From a virus, in the IMG/VR virus record IMGVR_UViG_3300031278_000123, positions 1 to 24,682 of that record: DNA of 24,682 nt. One strand, 5' to 3'. A model generated the notes under the pieces. The model had not been told where the DNA came from. It did not search any database and was given only the letters and a program-made list of their open reading frames with translations. Positions 15,056 to 23,094 of this stretch are shown piece by piece. Made by a program: the position numbers and the translations under genes. Position 1 is the stretch's first letter. Every line of letters starts with the position of its first letter.

Positions 15056-15699
15056 GTTGGCCTACAGTTTTAAGCATAAAAGCATATTCAGCAGATGTCC
15101 CAGAAGTAGTTGCGTCTTCCGATAGTGTAATAGAAGGCAAAATAGATGACGCAAAAATATTTATAAAAAATCATTGTAAGCAGGAATTTGATAATCCGGA
15201 AGAAGCGGGTACTACTAAATATTTTAATGGAAATGATAGTGATGTGTTAGATTTGTATCCACGATGCACAGCAGTTACAGCAATTGTTGATAGCACTTAT
15301 GATTTTACGAGTTTAGTAAATTTAAAGTATGCTAATAATTATTCTTACTTAGAGGCAGATTATCCCGTATATGGTTACGGTGCAAGATATAGGGTAAGAG
15401 ATAGATTAGACCCTGATAAAAAAATGTTTATGCTGGGTTCTAATAATATTCAAGTAACCGGAACATGGGGCTGGGATGCGATACCAGAAGATATTATAAA
15501 CGCTTGTAAAGAAATAGTAGAGAGGTTAATTTTAAAACGATTAGATATCCGGCAGTGGCTGACACCTTTTAAAAGTGAAAGAACTGGTGATGGGTATTCG
15601 TATAATAAAGCAGAAGCAGGCTCATCTATATTGGATTACGAACTGGCTAGTAAGCTTGACCCATATATATATAATTTGGCAAATATAACTAAATTGTGA
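15052..15699 (+). CDS. head-tail connector / adaptor protein
   Basis: The 215-residue protein resembles gp6/gp15-type adaptors that dock beneath the portal. The N-terminal helices (VIEGKIDDAKIFIKNHCKQE) are followed by a beta region around KYFNGNDSDVLDLYPRC and VTGTWGWDAIPEDI. A C-terminal helix (NACKEIVERLILKRLDIRQWL) follows. This helix-beta-helix order, the GTWGW element and the position after the capsid gene are characteristic. GGAGGAAAT lies before the ATG, which overlaps the stop of the glycosyltransferase. Its base composition returns to that of the other structural genes. Confidence 0.8.
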   Translation: MSWPTVLSIKAYSADVPEVVASSDSVIEGKIDDAKIFIKNHCKQEFDNPEEAGTTKYFNGNDSDVLDLYPRCTAVTAIVDSTYDFTSLVNLKYANNYSYLEADYPVYGYGARYRVRDRLDPDKKMFMLGSNNIQVTGTWGWDAIPEDIINACKEIVERLILKRLDIRQWLTPFKSERTGDGYSYNKAEAGSSILDYELASKLDPYIYNLANITKL

Positions 15700-15705
15700 G
15701 GAGTC

Positions 15706-16044
15706 ATGCAGGCATTAACAAATTGCAGTATTAATATAAGTTCAAGGACAACAGGCGATGATGACGTTCACGGGAATAAGCAATATGCGTATGTTAACAC
15801 GCTTGAAAGTGAAAGAGCAAGGCAGTCTATCAAAGTCTTGAATAAGTTGACTGACAATAAAAATTGGATTACTTATAAGGTGCGGCATTTTGTTATTAAA
15901 GATGTTACTACCGATATAACAGATGCAACCCATGTAGTTTATGATAGCAAATATTATAAGATTGAAAAGATAATTGAACCTGAAAGTTTTGGACGTATTA
16001 AACATAGAACAATAGAATGTGAGTATAAGGGAGGTAAGGGATAA
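15706..16044 (+). CDS. head-tail closure (stopper) protein
   Basis: The 112-residue beta-rich protein resembles SPP1 gp16-type head-completion proteins that seal the DNA channel. Typical elements are the N-terminal CSINISSRTTGDDDVHGNKQ, a middle strand (WITYKVRHFVIKDV), DATHVVYDSKYYKIEKI and the ending IKHRTIECEYK. TGAGGAG, sharing bases with the preceding stop, provides the ribosome binding site. Order and length fit. The call rests on pattern and context more than on a unique motif. Confidence 0.75.
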   Translation: MQALTNCSINISSRTTGDDDVHGNKQYAYVNTLESERARQSIKVLNKLTDNKNWITYKVRHFVIKDVTTDITDATHVVYDSKYYKIEKIIEPESFGRIKHRTIECEYKGGKG

Positions 16045-16045
16045 T

Positions 16046-16615
16046 ATGGCTGGCGAGGGAACAATTACACTAAAACTTAAAAAAGGCGACCAGCAAAAGC
16101 TAAATATAGCACTACAGGAGTTAGCACTAAAAGCAGATGCTAATACTCCTATTGTATTAGCACAGGCAGGACATGTTGGAGTTTCTTCTTGTAAGAGAAA
16201 TTGTAATGTAGGCACTTCTGGTGAATTAAGAGCAAGTATTGGAAATCCTACAAAAAATGGAATATTTAATTTGGGGAGAAATAGTATCATATTCGGCACA
16301 GCAGTCAATTACGCAATATATGTAGAAAATGGAACTAAACCACATGTAATAAAACCTGTAAAAGCAAAAATGTTAGCATGGCAAAAAGGAGCAGTAGCGC
16401 AAAAAATAAAAGTATCATCAGGAGGAATTTCAAGAGGAGCGTTGCAGTATAGAACTTCAGGAGGAAAACTAACAACGACAAAGAAGCAAGGAGAATGGGT
16501 CTTTGCTAAAGAAGTTCATCATCCGGGATATATAGGTTCTCATTTTATGTTGCGTGGAGTAGAGCAGGCAGTTCCAGCTATGGTAAAAGTATTATCGGGG
16601 GTGCTTAGAGGATGA
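16046..16615 (+). CDS. HK97 gp10-like neck / tail-completion protein
   Basis: The 189-residue protein carries the family signature: GTAVNYAIYVENGTKPHVIK followed later by HHPGYIGSHFMLRGVEQA, with HPG and the final helix typical of HK97 gp10-like proteins. The N-terminal part has a helical segment (QQKLNIALQELALK) and a segment with two Cys (SSCKRNC). I start at ATG 16046, with GGGAGGTAAGG upstream; the GTG at 16019 lies inside the previous gene. It is one base past the closure gene's stop and overlaps the next gene by 4 bases. Confidence 0.82.
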   Translation: MAGEGTITLKLKKGDQQKLNIALQELALKADANTPIVLAQAGHVGVSSCKRNCNVGTSGELRASIGNPTKNGIFNLGRNSIIFGTAVNYAIYVENGTKPHVIKPVKAKMLAWQKGAVAQKIKVSSGGISRGALQYRTSGGKLTTTKKQGEWVFAKEVHHPGYIGSHFMLRGVEQAVPAMVKVLSGVLRG

Positions 16616-17070
16616 GTGAAGTTATTAATGATATAAGAATATGGCTTTTAACAGAATCTACGATTACAGATTTAGTCAGCACGAGAATATGGAAGTATAG
16701 CTGCAGAACTATAAACGATGAGATATTTGGGCTTAGTGGTTTGAGAGCTTTAGTTATAGATGTACTTCCCGGATTTTCTAATAATCCAATGTCAAGCCAG
16801 CAAAATGGAATTTTAGAAGTAAAATATTATGCGTCAAATACAATAAGCGATGGTAAGAAGACTGCCGACGATGGAGATGATAGGTGCTGGAGTATGTATT
16901 ATCCGATAGATGACAAAGTATTAAATCGTAAAAGCAGAGAAACAAAAAGTTTAACAGATTTTTTAGTATTAGGATTATTTAGAAATGGAGAGCCACTTCT
17001 ACAATTTGATGAAGAACAAAGCTGTCCGTATATAGTAGTAAATTATGAATTTGAATATATATTAAAATGA
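16612..17070 (+). CDS. tail terminator / tail-completion protein
   Basis: The 152-residue protein fits the Gp17/gpU-type group that caps the tail tube and joins it to the neck. It has an N-terminal helix (EVINDIRIWLLTESTITDLV), a beta region (LRALVIDVLPGFSNNP, then GILEVKYYAS), and a final strand pair (LLQFDEEQSCPYIVVNYEFE). No unique motif proves it. Position between the gp10-like gene and the tail-tube region supports the call. The ATG overlaps the preceding stop (ATGA). Confidence 0.65.
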   Translation: MSEVINDIRIWLLTESTITDLVSTRIWKYSCRTINDEIFGLSGLRALVIDVLPGFSNNPMSSQQNGILEVKYYASNTISDGKKTADDGDDRCWSMYYPIDDKVLNRKSRETKSLTDFLVLGLFRNGEPLLQFDEEQSCPYIVVNYEFEYILK

Positions 17071-17083
17071 CGAAAGGATAACA

Positions 17084-17398
17084 ATGATTACAAAAGAAAA
17101 AATGGATTACGAAAGAGAAAAGGTAAAAAAGTTAGAGGAAAAGATTGTAAAGATAGGCGGGAGATTTAATACTCCGTTAATTAATGTAGACGCAAATATA
17201 AAAGTTATAAAAGATATACTATTAGAAAATAATTTAGTGGAAAAGAATGTATATGAATTAGAATATTTAAAAAAAGTTCAAATTATTTTAGAAAACATTT
17301 TAGTAGAAATTAAAAAAATGAAGAAAGAAAAATCAGGATTAATAATTCCTAAACCAAATGTTAATATAAGTAAACTTAGGAGTGAAGTAAAAGCATGA
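17084..17398 (+). CDS. small helical hypothetical protein (104 aa)
   Basis: A highly charged, probably all-helical 104-residue protein (KEKMDYEREKVKKLEEKIVK, later YLKKVQIILENILVEIKKMK). Its ATG follows GAAAGGAT by 5 bases, and its stop overlaps the start of the following glycosyltransferase (ATGA). Residues 28-60 (INVDANIKVIKDILLENNLV) recall short phage proteins of unknown function encoded near tail genes. It may be an accessory of the glycosyltransferase, because the two are coupled, but nothing in the sequence proves that. Confidence 0.6.
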   Translation: MITKEKMDYEREKVKKLEEKIVKIGGRFNTPLINVDANIKVIKDILLENNLVEKNVYELEYLKKVQIILENILVEIKKMKKEKSGLIIPKPNVNISKLRSEVKA

Positions 17399-18450
17399 AA
17401 AGAATATTTCTACATAGCAATTTTGATACTATAACAGGATATGGAAATTCTGCTGTAAATCTTGCTATAGAATTACAGAAGAGGGATATTGCTGTGTATC
17501 CTCTTTGCAAATCTATAGGATTTGATATGCCAGAGGAATTTTTAAACTTGCTAATGAGAAAATATCCAATAGGGCAATACATAGATTATTATATTAATAT
17601 GGATACCCCTGACAGACTTGATATTCCAAAAAACTTAGAATTTATTGAAAAGAAAATTGCTTATACTATGTGGGAGCAAACAAGACTAACAAAACAATTT
17701 AAGAAAAAACATTTTAAGAATTATAGTAATATTTTTGTATCTTGCTCTATGAATGTTGAACCATTTGGAGAAGTTTTTGATGAGAATAAAATAAAAATTG
17801 TACCTTTGGGAATAGATACAAGATTTTACGCTCCGGTTAAAAGAGATTTTTTTGATACTAAATTAAAAGTTTGTATGAATGGTGCGTTAACCTATAGAAA
17901 AGGGATTGATATATTAACTGATGTGATGTTAGACGATAGAATTAAAAAATTGCCTATAGAATTTCATCTGAAAAATAGCCAGAGGACAGTACATCCTAAA
18001 ATATCAGAAGCTAACCCAAATATTTTTATTTATGAAGGAGTATGGGAAAAAGAACAAGTTAAAAATCTATATGATAATTGCCATGTTATGATATGTCCTA
18101 ACAGGGGGGAAGGATTTAACCAGACAGCAGTAGAATTTTTAGCAACCGGCGGAGTAGTCTTAACACATAATTGGGGAGGTCATCAGGCATGGGCGAATAG
18201 CGAATATTGTAAAACAATCCCATATAAATTAGTACCTGTAGAAAAATGGGCAGATGTTCAAAAAGACAGTAAGTGGGCAGAAGTTAATAAAGAAGATATT
18301 ATAAAAGCATTATTGGACTTATACCAGAATAGGCAAAAGTTAGTAACATTAAGCAGTAATGCTATTAAGATTGCTGGCTTTTATAGTTTTGAGAAAATGG
18401 CTGAAAAGTTTATAATGAAAATGGAGGAAATAGACAATGAAAAAAGTTAA
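17395..18450 (+). CDS. GT4-family glycosyltransferase in the tail module
   Basis: The 351-residue single-domain GT-B enzyme has an N-terminal TITGYGNSAVNLAIELQKR, a central KIKIVPLGIDTRFY and the donor-site motif RGEGFNQTAVEFLATGG with the following THNWGG. It is a paralogue of the first GT4 domain of the 10490 protein: TGYGN, IAYTMWEQT versus IGFTMFETT, and RGEGF versus HGEGF occur in the same order. It retains the catalytic-type Glu of the E-x7-E-like region (GEGFNQTAVEF). The gene lies just before the tail-tube gene and overlaps both neighbours. A virion tail protein is a plausible acceptor (inference). Confidence 0.87.
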   Translation: MKRIFLHSNFDTITGYGNSAVNLAIELQKRDIAVYPLCKSIGFDMPEEFLNLLMRKYPIGQYIDYYINMDTPDRLDIPKNLEFIEKKIAYTMWEQTRLTKQFKKKHFKNYSNIFVSCSMNVEPFGEVFDENKIKIVPLGIDTRFYAPVKRDFFDTKLKVCMNGALTYRKGIDILTDVMLDDRIKKLPIEFHLKNSQRTVHPKISEANPNIFIYEGVWEKEQVKNLYDNCHVMICPNRGEGFNQTAVEFLATGGVVLTHNWGGHQAWANSEYCKTIPYKLVPVEKWADVQKDSKWAEVNKEDIIKALLDLYQNRQKLVTLSSNAIKIAGFYSFEKMAEKFIMKMEEIDNEKS

Positions 18451-18667
18451 AGATTTACGCTGTCCCGAACATAGCTTTAGACTTTTTGGGAAAGTTGTAA
18501 AAGTAGATAAAGAAACTAATTGTTTTGAGGTAAGATGTAGAGAGTGTAGTAAAGAGTACACAAAAAAGATGGGTAGAAAAGTTGATGTTTTCCATTATTT
18601 CAATCTTTTGGGATTTGTGGAAACAAAAATAATACCAAGCAAGGAGGTGGATAATAATGGCAGATAG
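18437..18667 (+). CDS. small zinc-ribbon protein (76 aa)
   Basis: The 76-residue protein has two knuckles: RCPEH (C9, H12) and RCRECSKE (C34, C37), separated by about 21 residues with beta-strand character. This fits a treble-clef or zinc-ribbon fold. Com-like phage translational regulators and rubredoxin-like ribbons share the layout, but the C-terminal half (KVDVFHYFNLLGFVETKIIP) is not Com-like as far as I can judge. The gene overlaps the glycosyltransferase stop by 14 bases and the tail-tube start by 11. Nucleic-acid binding and local translational control are possible. Confidence 0.65.
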   Translation: MKKVKDLRCPEHSFRLFGKVVKVDKETNCFEVRCRECSKEYTKKMGRKVDVFHYFNLLGFVETKIIPSKEVDNNGR

Positions 18668-19220
18668 AACGACAAATGTAGAAGGTTTTAGTATTTCTCA
18701 TGCGGCGATATTAGATACAAGCGGAGATGAGGAAACTTACGGAGATATTTACGGTGTTAATTCTGGTAGCTTAGATGTAAATCTAGGTAGCTATGAAAAT
18801 GAGGGCGATGATACCATAATGTCAATATGGGACTGGGTAAATTATGCAATTGTAAGCGTTCAGTCAGGTTATGTTAGCTTCAAGTTGATAGAGCTTTTAA
18901 CTGGAGTTAGTTTATCAAGTTCTGGTTCAGGAGCTTCAATCCAGTATAATATTGAACTCTGGGAAGAATCAAGTTTCAATGTTGCAGAAAAACCTATGAG
19001 AATTAGAGTACCTTCGCGAGATAGCAATAGTAACACAATAAACTTAGATATTATTCTTTACAAAGTTAAATTTGCTCCGATAACTTTTGCAGGGCCAGCC
19101 TATAAAGATGGTTTAAAAATCAATTATGGCGGTAAAGCATTACTTTCCAGTACAGATCATACTGGTAGTGCTCTGGCCAATAAAGCTGTTGGAAGAATTT
19201 TATCAATAGCGACAAGCTAA
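18657..19220 (+). CDS. major tail (tube) protein
   Basis: The 187-residue protein is the likely subunit of the non-contractile tail tube. Its beta-rich sequence includes NVEGFSISHAAILDTSGDEE, a GVNSGSLDVNLGSYE hairpin, YNIELWEESSFNVAEKPMR and IILYKVKFAPITF, as in many siphophage tube proteins. A strong AAGGAGGTGG (18641-18650) lies before the ATG, in keeping with high expression. It directly precedes the frameshifted tail chaperones and tape measure, which fixes its identity by gene order. It is also the nearest abundant virion protein to the tail-module glycosyltransferase. Confidence 0.78.
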   Translation: MADRTTNVEGFSISHAAILDTSGDEETYGDIYGVNSGSLDVNLGSYENEGDDTIMSIWDWVNYAIVSVQSGYVSFKLIELLTGVSLSSSGSGASIQYNIELWEESSFNVAEKPMRIRVPSRDSNSNTINLDIILYKVKFAPITFAGPAYKDGLKINYGGKALLSSTDHTGSALANKAVGRILSIATS

Positions 19221-19267
19221 AATAAAGTGAATTTATGATTGCAAATGACAACGAAAGGAAAATTAAA

Positions 19268-19843
19268 ATGGAAGAATCTAAAACAGAAGTAAAAAAAGAA
19301 GCAGAAGAAATTAAAGAGGCAACTAAAAAAGTTGTAAGCGATGATTATCAAGTAATTCTTGATGATAGAGGGCTATATAAAATTGGGGATAAGTGGTATA
19401 TAAAAATTAGAAGAATTAATGTTAAAGAAATGATAATGGGTTGGGGAGTTATATCAAGTACCTTTGGAAATATACAAACTATGGGAGTTGACTTAAAAGA
19501 CCCGCAGGCATGGATATTAATGTTTGTAACTGCTATACCGGTTGTACCCGGGAAATTCTATCAGTTTTTAGCACAGATTATGGAGCTACAATATGACGAA
19601 AGTCTACCTCAAAAAGAATTAAAGATTTTAAGGGATGAATATAATAATTATTTGAGGAAAAACCTAAAGACTGAAGAATTGTTAGATGTATTAAGTGTTA
19701 TCTATAAGCAAGAAGAAAAAAGGATTGATGAATTAGTAAAAAAAGCTCAAGGCCTATTCGAGCCATTGATAAAAATGATGCAAAAGAAAGCAGAAAAAGA
19801 AGCAGAAGCAAAAAAGAAGATATTAGAAAATTTGAAGAAGTAG
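19268..19843 (+). CDS. tail assembly chaperone, short (G-type) product
   Basis: The 191-residue product is the upstream partner of the two-frame tail chaperone that wraps the tape measure during assembly. It has a charged N-terminal helix (EESKTEVKKEAEEIKEATKK), a globular centre (KWYIKIRRINVKEMIMGWG, AIPVVPGKFYQFL) and a very charged C-terminal helix (MMQKKAEKEAEAKKKILENL). I start at ATG 19268, 7-8 bases after GAAAGGAA; ATG 19235 lacks a good site. Near its 3' end lies a slippery heptamer for a -1 frameshift into the next frame. Confidence 0.8.
   Translation: MEESKTEVKKEAEEIKEATKKVVSDDYQVILDDRGLYKIGDKWYIKIRRINVKEMIMGWGVISSTFGNIQTMGVDLKDPQAWILMFVTAIPVVPGKFYQFLAQIMELQYDESLPQKELKILRDEYNNYLRKNLKTEELLDVLSVIYKQEEKRIDELVKKAQGLFEPLIKMMQKKAEKEAEAKKKILENLKK
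19810..19816 (+). promoter_or_regulatory. programmed -1 frameshift site A AAA AAG
   Basis: In the frame of the 19268 gene the heptamer reads A-AAA-AAG, the dnaX-type slippery sequence that is the most efficient -1 site in bacteria. A slip by one base enters the frame that runs open to 20202 with no good start codon of its own. The position, about 30 bases before the zero-frame stop, matches the lambda G-GT arrangement. I see no obvious stimulatory stem-loop. Confidence 0.85.
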
Positions 19844-20202
19844 TATCAACTTATTGGCAGGATAATTTTGATTTAGTATCAAAAGAATACGGATGGGCAG
19901 ATGAGCAGATTAAAGAGTTACCATATTTTAGGTTTTGCCAGATTATAGAAACTATAGATAGAAGATTGTTGAGAGAGCAGAAATTTAAGATAGAAGTAAA
20001 AGAAGTAATTGCGAGATTTGAGGCTTCTATTTTTACATTAGGTTCATTTTTAACAAAGAAGGGGAAGAACGAAATATTGAATAGTATAGATAATTTTACA
20101 ATATTAAAAAGAGATAAAAAAGAGGTAAGAAAAGAAGAAAAGAAGTTGCCACCTAAGGGGAGTTATGAAAGGCTCATGAATATTTTTGGAGGGAAAAGGT
20201 AA
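19816..20202 (+). CDS. tail assembly chaperone, frameshift extension (T-type domain)
   Basis: This segment is read only after the -1 slip at 19810-19816. It adds 128 residues to 183 residues of the upstream frame, giving a fusion of about 311 residues. The frame is free of stops from the slip site and includes VVSTYWQDNFDLVSKEYGWA, LPYFRFCQIIETIDRRLL and a Lys-rich end (PPKGSYERLMNIFGGK). The first independent start would be TTG at 19963 or 19966, without a ribosome binding site, so separate translation is unlikely. Its stop lies directly before the tape-measure ATG. The T domain is known in other phages to recruit the tail-tube subunit. Confidence 0.8.
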   Translation, partial: EDIRKFEEVVSTYWQDNFDLVSKEYGWADEQIKELPYFRFCQIIETIDRRLLREQKFKIEVKEVIARFEASIFTLGSFLTKKGKNEILNSIDNFTILKRDKKEVRKEEKKLPPKGSYERLMNIFGGKR

Positions 20203-23094
20203 ATGAGGACGACAATTGCTGAACTCGTTGCAGTTTTAGCAATGGATAGCACAAAATTTAAGCAGGGTATTGCGGGAGCTCAAACAAGCGCTTCAAAATT
20301 AGCTACTAATTTGGGTGCTATTGGTAAGCGCATGACTACGATGGTATCTCTGCCTATCGCTGCAATCGGAGTAGCTACTACTAAAATGGCTATGGATTTT
20401 GAAACCCAGATGGCTAATGTCTTTACTTTAATGGATGATGCTACGGTTCATAGTAGGGATTGGAAAAAAGAAGTATTAGATTTATCAAAAAAAGTCCCTC
20501 AATCAACTGATGTATTATCTAAGGGTTTATATGATATTGTTTCTGCTGGTATAGATGCTGGGAAAGCTATAGACGTTTTGACAGTAGCTTCAAAGGCAGC
20601 GACAGCAGGACTTTCAGATACTGCGACCGCTGTAAAAGGTATTACTACAGTGCTAAATGCTTATGGCATGGAGGCAGATGAAGCTGAATATGTTTCTGAT
20701 GTCTTATTTACCACAATCAGATATGGTGTTACTACATTTGATGAGTTAGCACCTGCAATAGGTAAGGTAGCGGGAGTTGCGGCAACTGCAAATGTATCTA
20801 TTGAAGAAGTAGGCGCAGCTTTAGCTGCAATGACAAAAGCAGGTCTTGATACAGATATGGCAACCACAGCTTTGAAACAGACTATGATGTCATTTCTAAA
20901 ACCAACTGATGATGCAAAAGAAGCGGCAGCAGAATTAGGGGTTGATTTGTCAGCAGTAACACTATCAACGAAAGGGCTTGGAGGTTCATTAGAGGAAATA
21001 TCAACTGCCCTAAATATTTCTACTGATGAGATGATGGTTTTAGGAGAAGCTGGAATATCAAATGCGGCAATGTATGATACGCTGGCAATAAAATCAGGAC
21101 TTACCGCTGAGAAGATTGCTGAGATATTTCCTAACATTAGAGCACTAATAGGGGCAATGGTACTACTCAAAGAGGAAAATTTTGCTGAAGAATTAGAGCA
21201 TCAGGCAAATGCAGCAGGGGCTACTTCAACAGCGTTCGCGACTATGGCTGAAACTACAAAATTCCAATTTGATTTAGCATTATCTTCCCTAAAAGCTACA
21301 GGTATTGAAATTGGAACTAAATTATTACCACTTGCTACAAGATTGTTTGAAGCTATAGGAAATTTGGCTGATGAGTGGGGAGAGCTTAGCGATAGTACAC
21401 AAGATGCTGTTATAAAGATGGCTGGGATTATAGCAGTAGTCGGGCCTCTTGCATGGGTAACTTCTAAAGTTTGGAAATTAGTATTAGCAGTAAAGGGCTT
21501 ATCTATAGCAACGAAAACTACTATAGCTACTATAACTCCACTTATAGCTGGATATACTGCTTTAGCTGCGGCAGGGCTTGGAGTAGCAAATAGATTAGAT
21601 GCAATAACTTTTGGATTTAAAAAAAATATAGTAACAGTTGATGGCTGGAATAGAAGAATACAAGAAATAATTAATATTCTTTTGCTCGGTATTCCTGAAA
21701 TAGCAACAGAACTTACAAATCTTTTCTTACCAGATAAATGGAAATTTGATAAATTTGAACTTGGTTTTGGGGCAATGATAGAAGGGTTATTTGGCACTGG
21801 CGAAGCTACTGAAGAATTAACTGATAAAGAAACTGAACTTACAGATAGAATTGCTGAAAATACTGATACGATAATGGAATGGAGATTTGCTAATGAAGGC
21901 ATAATTGGAATTTTAGATGAGTTAAGACTTTTGCAAGAAGACGGCACACTTAGCTTAGAAGATTATGATAAAGCAGTACAATATCTAGTTGACACTGAAG
22001 GAACTTATATGGGTACTACTAAGGAAGTACTTAAAGCTACTGGTTTGCTAACAGAAGAACATTATAAAGCTGAAGCTGCAATAGCAAAAGCAGCAGAGGG
22101 TATGAATATTTACACGATGACTGCTGAAGAACTCAATGATGCTTTTACCAATGGCAAGATAAGTTCAGAACAATATGCTGAAGGATTAAGGAATATAGAA
22201 GAAGCTGCTGGAGATTCACAAGAAGCAATAGATGATTTAAGAAGTAGTTTTAATAAGCTTGTAGATGATATTTTTGGACACATCACGACTTACAATGATT
22301 TTCAAGAAGCTGGCTGGGCTGTAGAAGAAGCTGAAAAAGCACTGACGGAAGCTATAAAAAAACATGGGGAAGGCTCTAAAGAAGCCATGCAGGCACAGAA
22401 CGATTTAGATGACACTAATATAGAAGCCATTAAAACATCTTTTGAACTTTCCACATCAATTAAAGCTACAACAGAACAGCAGGAAGAGGCACGTAGAAAA
22501 GCAGTAGAACTTGGATTCCAGTATATAGAAACAGGAGATATTGGAGTAGAAGAATTTTGGAGAATGGCAACTGAATTCGGCCTGTCTTCTGCCGATATTA
22601 TAAGACTTGCTAATGAGATGGAAATTGAGATTGACAAAGCTACAGAAAATAAGCTTATAGAGATAGATGCTGATACTTCTGGAGTAGATGAAGGCGTAGA
22701 GCACACAAATGAGGAATTAGCTAAGGTACCAAGAGATATTCCAGTAACCATAACCGTAAGTTCAAATATAGGCAAATTAGGTTGGGAAGGGATAGAGAGT
22801 AAGCGTTCTGGTGGATTAGAACAAGCTCAAAGTGGATTAAATATTGATAGTGGTGGTGCAAGACCAGTTTTAATACATCCGCCTGAATTAATTTTGAACA
22901 AAGAACAGGCTCTAAATGTGTTATGGAATATGGCAAATCAACCTGTAACATCTATGGGAAATCAAGGTGCAAGTATTATCAATGAATTCAATATATCCGA
23001 ATTAGTGGTTAGAGAAGAAGCTGATGTACAGAGGATTGCAGAAGAATTGGCTGATATGCAGGAAACAAGTACAAAAGGAGTTGGTATTAGATGA
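20203..23094 (+). CDS. tail tape measure protein
   Basis: The 963-residue protein sets tail length and is ejected with the DNA. Residues 1-330 are the TP901/PhageMin_Tail domain: FKQGIAGAQTSASKLATNLG, MDFETQMANVFTLMDD, VSAGIDAGKAIDVLTVASKA, and FDELAPAIGKVAGVAATANV. Hydrophobic segments occur around 40-60 and 405-465. The rest is helical and repetitive in character, ending with a conserved-looking FNISELVVREEADVQRIAEE. No peptidase or lysozyme domain is visible, which may be why the phage carries separate wall hydrolases. Using the usual 0.15 nm per residue, the tail should be about 145 nm long (inference). The ATG abuts the chaperone stop. Confidence 0.93.
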   Translation: MRTTIAELVAVLAMDSTKFKQGIAGAQTSASKLATNLGAIGKRMTTMVSLPIAAIGVATTKMAMDFETQMANVFTLMDDATVHSRDWKKEVLDLSKKVPQSTDVLSKGLYDIVSAGIDAGKAIDVLTVASKAATAGLSDTATAVKGITTVLNAYGMEADEAEYVSDVLFTTIRYGVTTFDELAPAIGKVAGVAATANVSIEEVGAALAAMTKAGLDTDMATTALKQTMMSFLKPTDDAKEAAAELGVDLSAVTLSTKGLGGSLEEISTALNISTDEMMVLGEAGISNAAMYDTLAIKSGLTAEKIAEIFPNIRALIGAMVLLKEENFAEELEHQANAAGATSTAFATMAETTKFQFDLALSSLKATGIEIGTKLLPLATRLFEAIGNLADEWGELSDSTQDAVIKMAGIIAVVGPLAWVTSKVWKLVLAVKGLSIATKTTIATITPLIAGYTALAAAGLGVANRLDAITFGFKKNIVTVDGWNRRIQEIINILLLGIPEIATELTNLFLPDKWKFDKFELGFGAMIEGLFGTGEATEELTDKETELTDRIAENTDTIMEWRFANEGIIGILDELRLLQEDGTLSLEDYDKAVQYLVDTEGTYMGTTKEVLKATGLLTEEHYKAEAAIAKAAEGMNIYTMTAEELNDAFTNGKISSEQYAEGLRNIEEAAGDSQEAIDDLRSSFNKLVDDIFGHITTYNDFQEAGWAVEEAEKALTEAIKKHGEGSKEAMQAQNDLDDTNIEAIKTSFELSTSIKATTEQQEEARRKAVELGFQYIETGDIGVEEFWRMATEFGLSSADIIRLANEMEIEIDKATENKLIEIDADTSGVDEGVEHTNEELAKVPRDIPVTITVSSNIGKLGWEGIESKRSGGLEQAQSGLNIDSGGARPVLIHPPELILNKEQALNVLWNMANQPVTSMGNQGASIINEFNISELVVREEADVQRIAEELADMQETSTKGVGIR

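Noticed and set aside
15742-16308. Antisense open frame of 188 residues across the closure and gp10-like genes
   Set aside because: It crosses two clear structural genes and has no family resemblance or ribosome binding site.
21201-21947. Antisense open frame of 248 residues inside the tape-measure gene (also 20661-21170 and 22302-22775)
   Set aside because: The sense frame is a clear tape measure; the antisense products are Ser/Ile-rich shadows without recognisable motifs or initiation sites.
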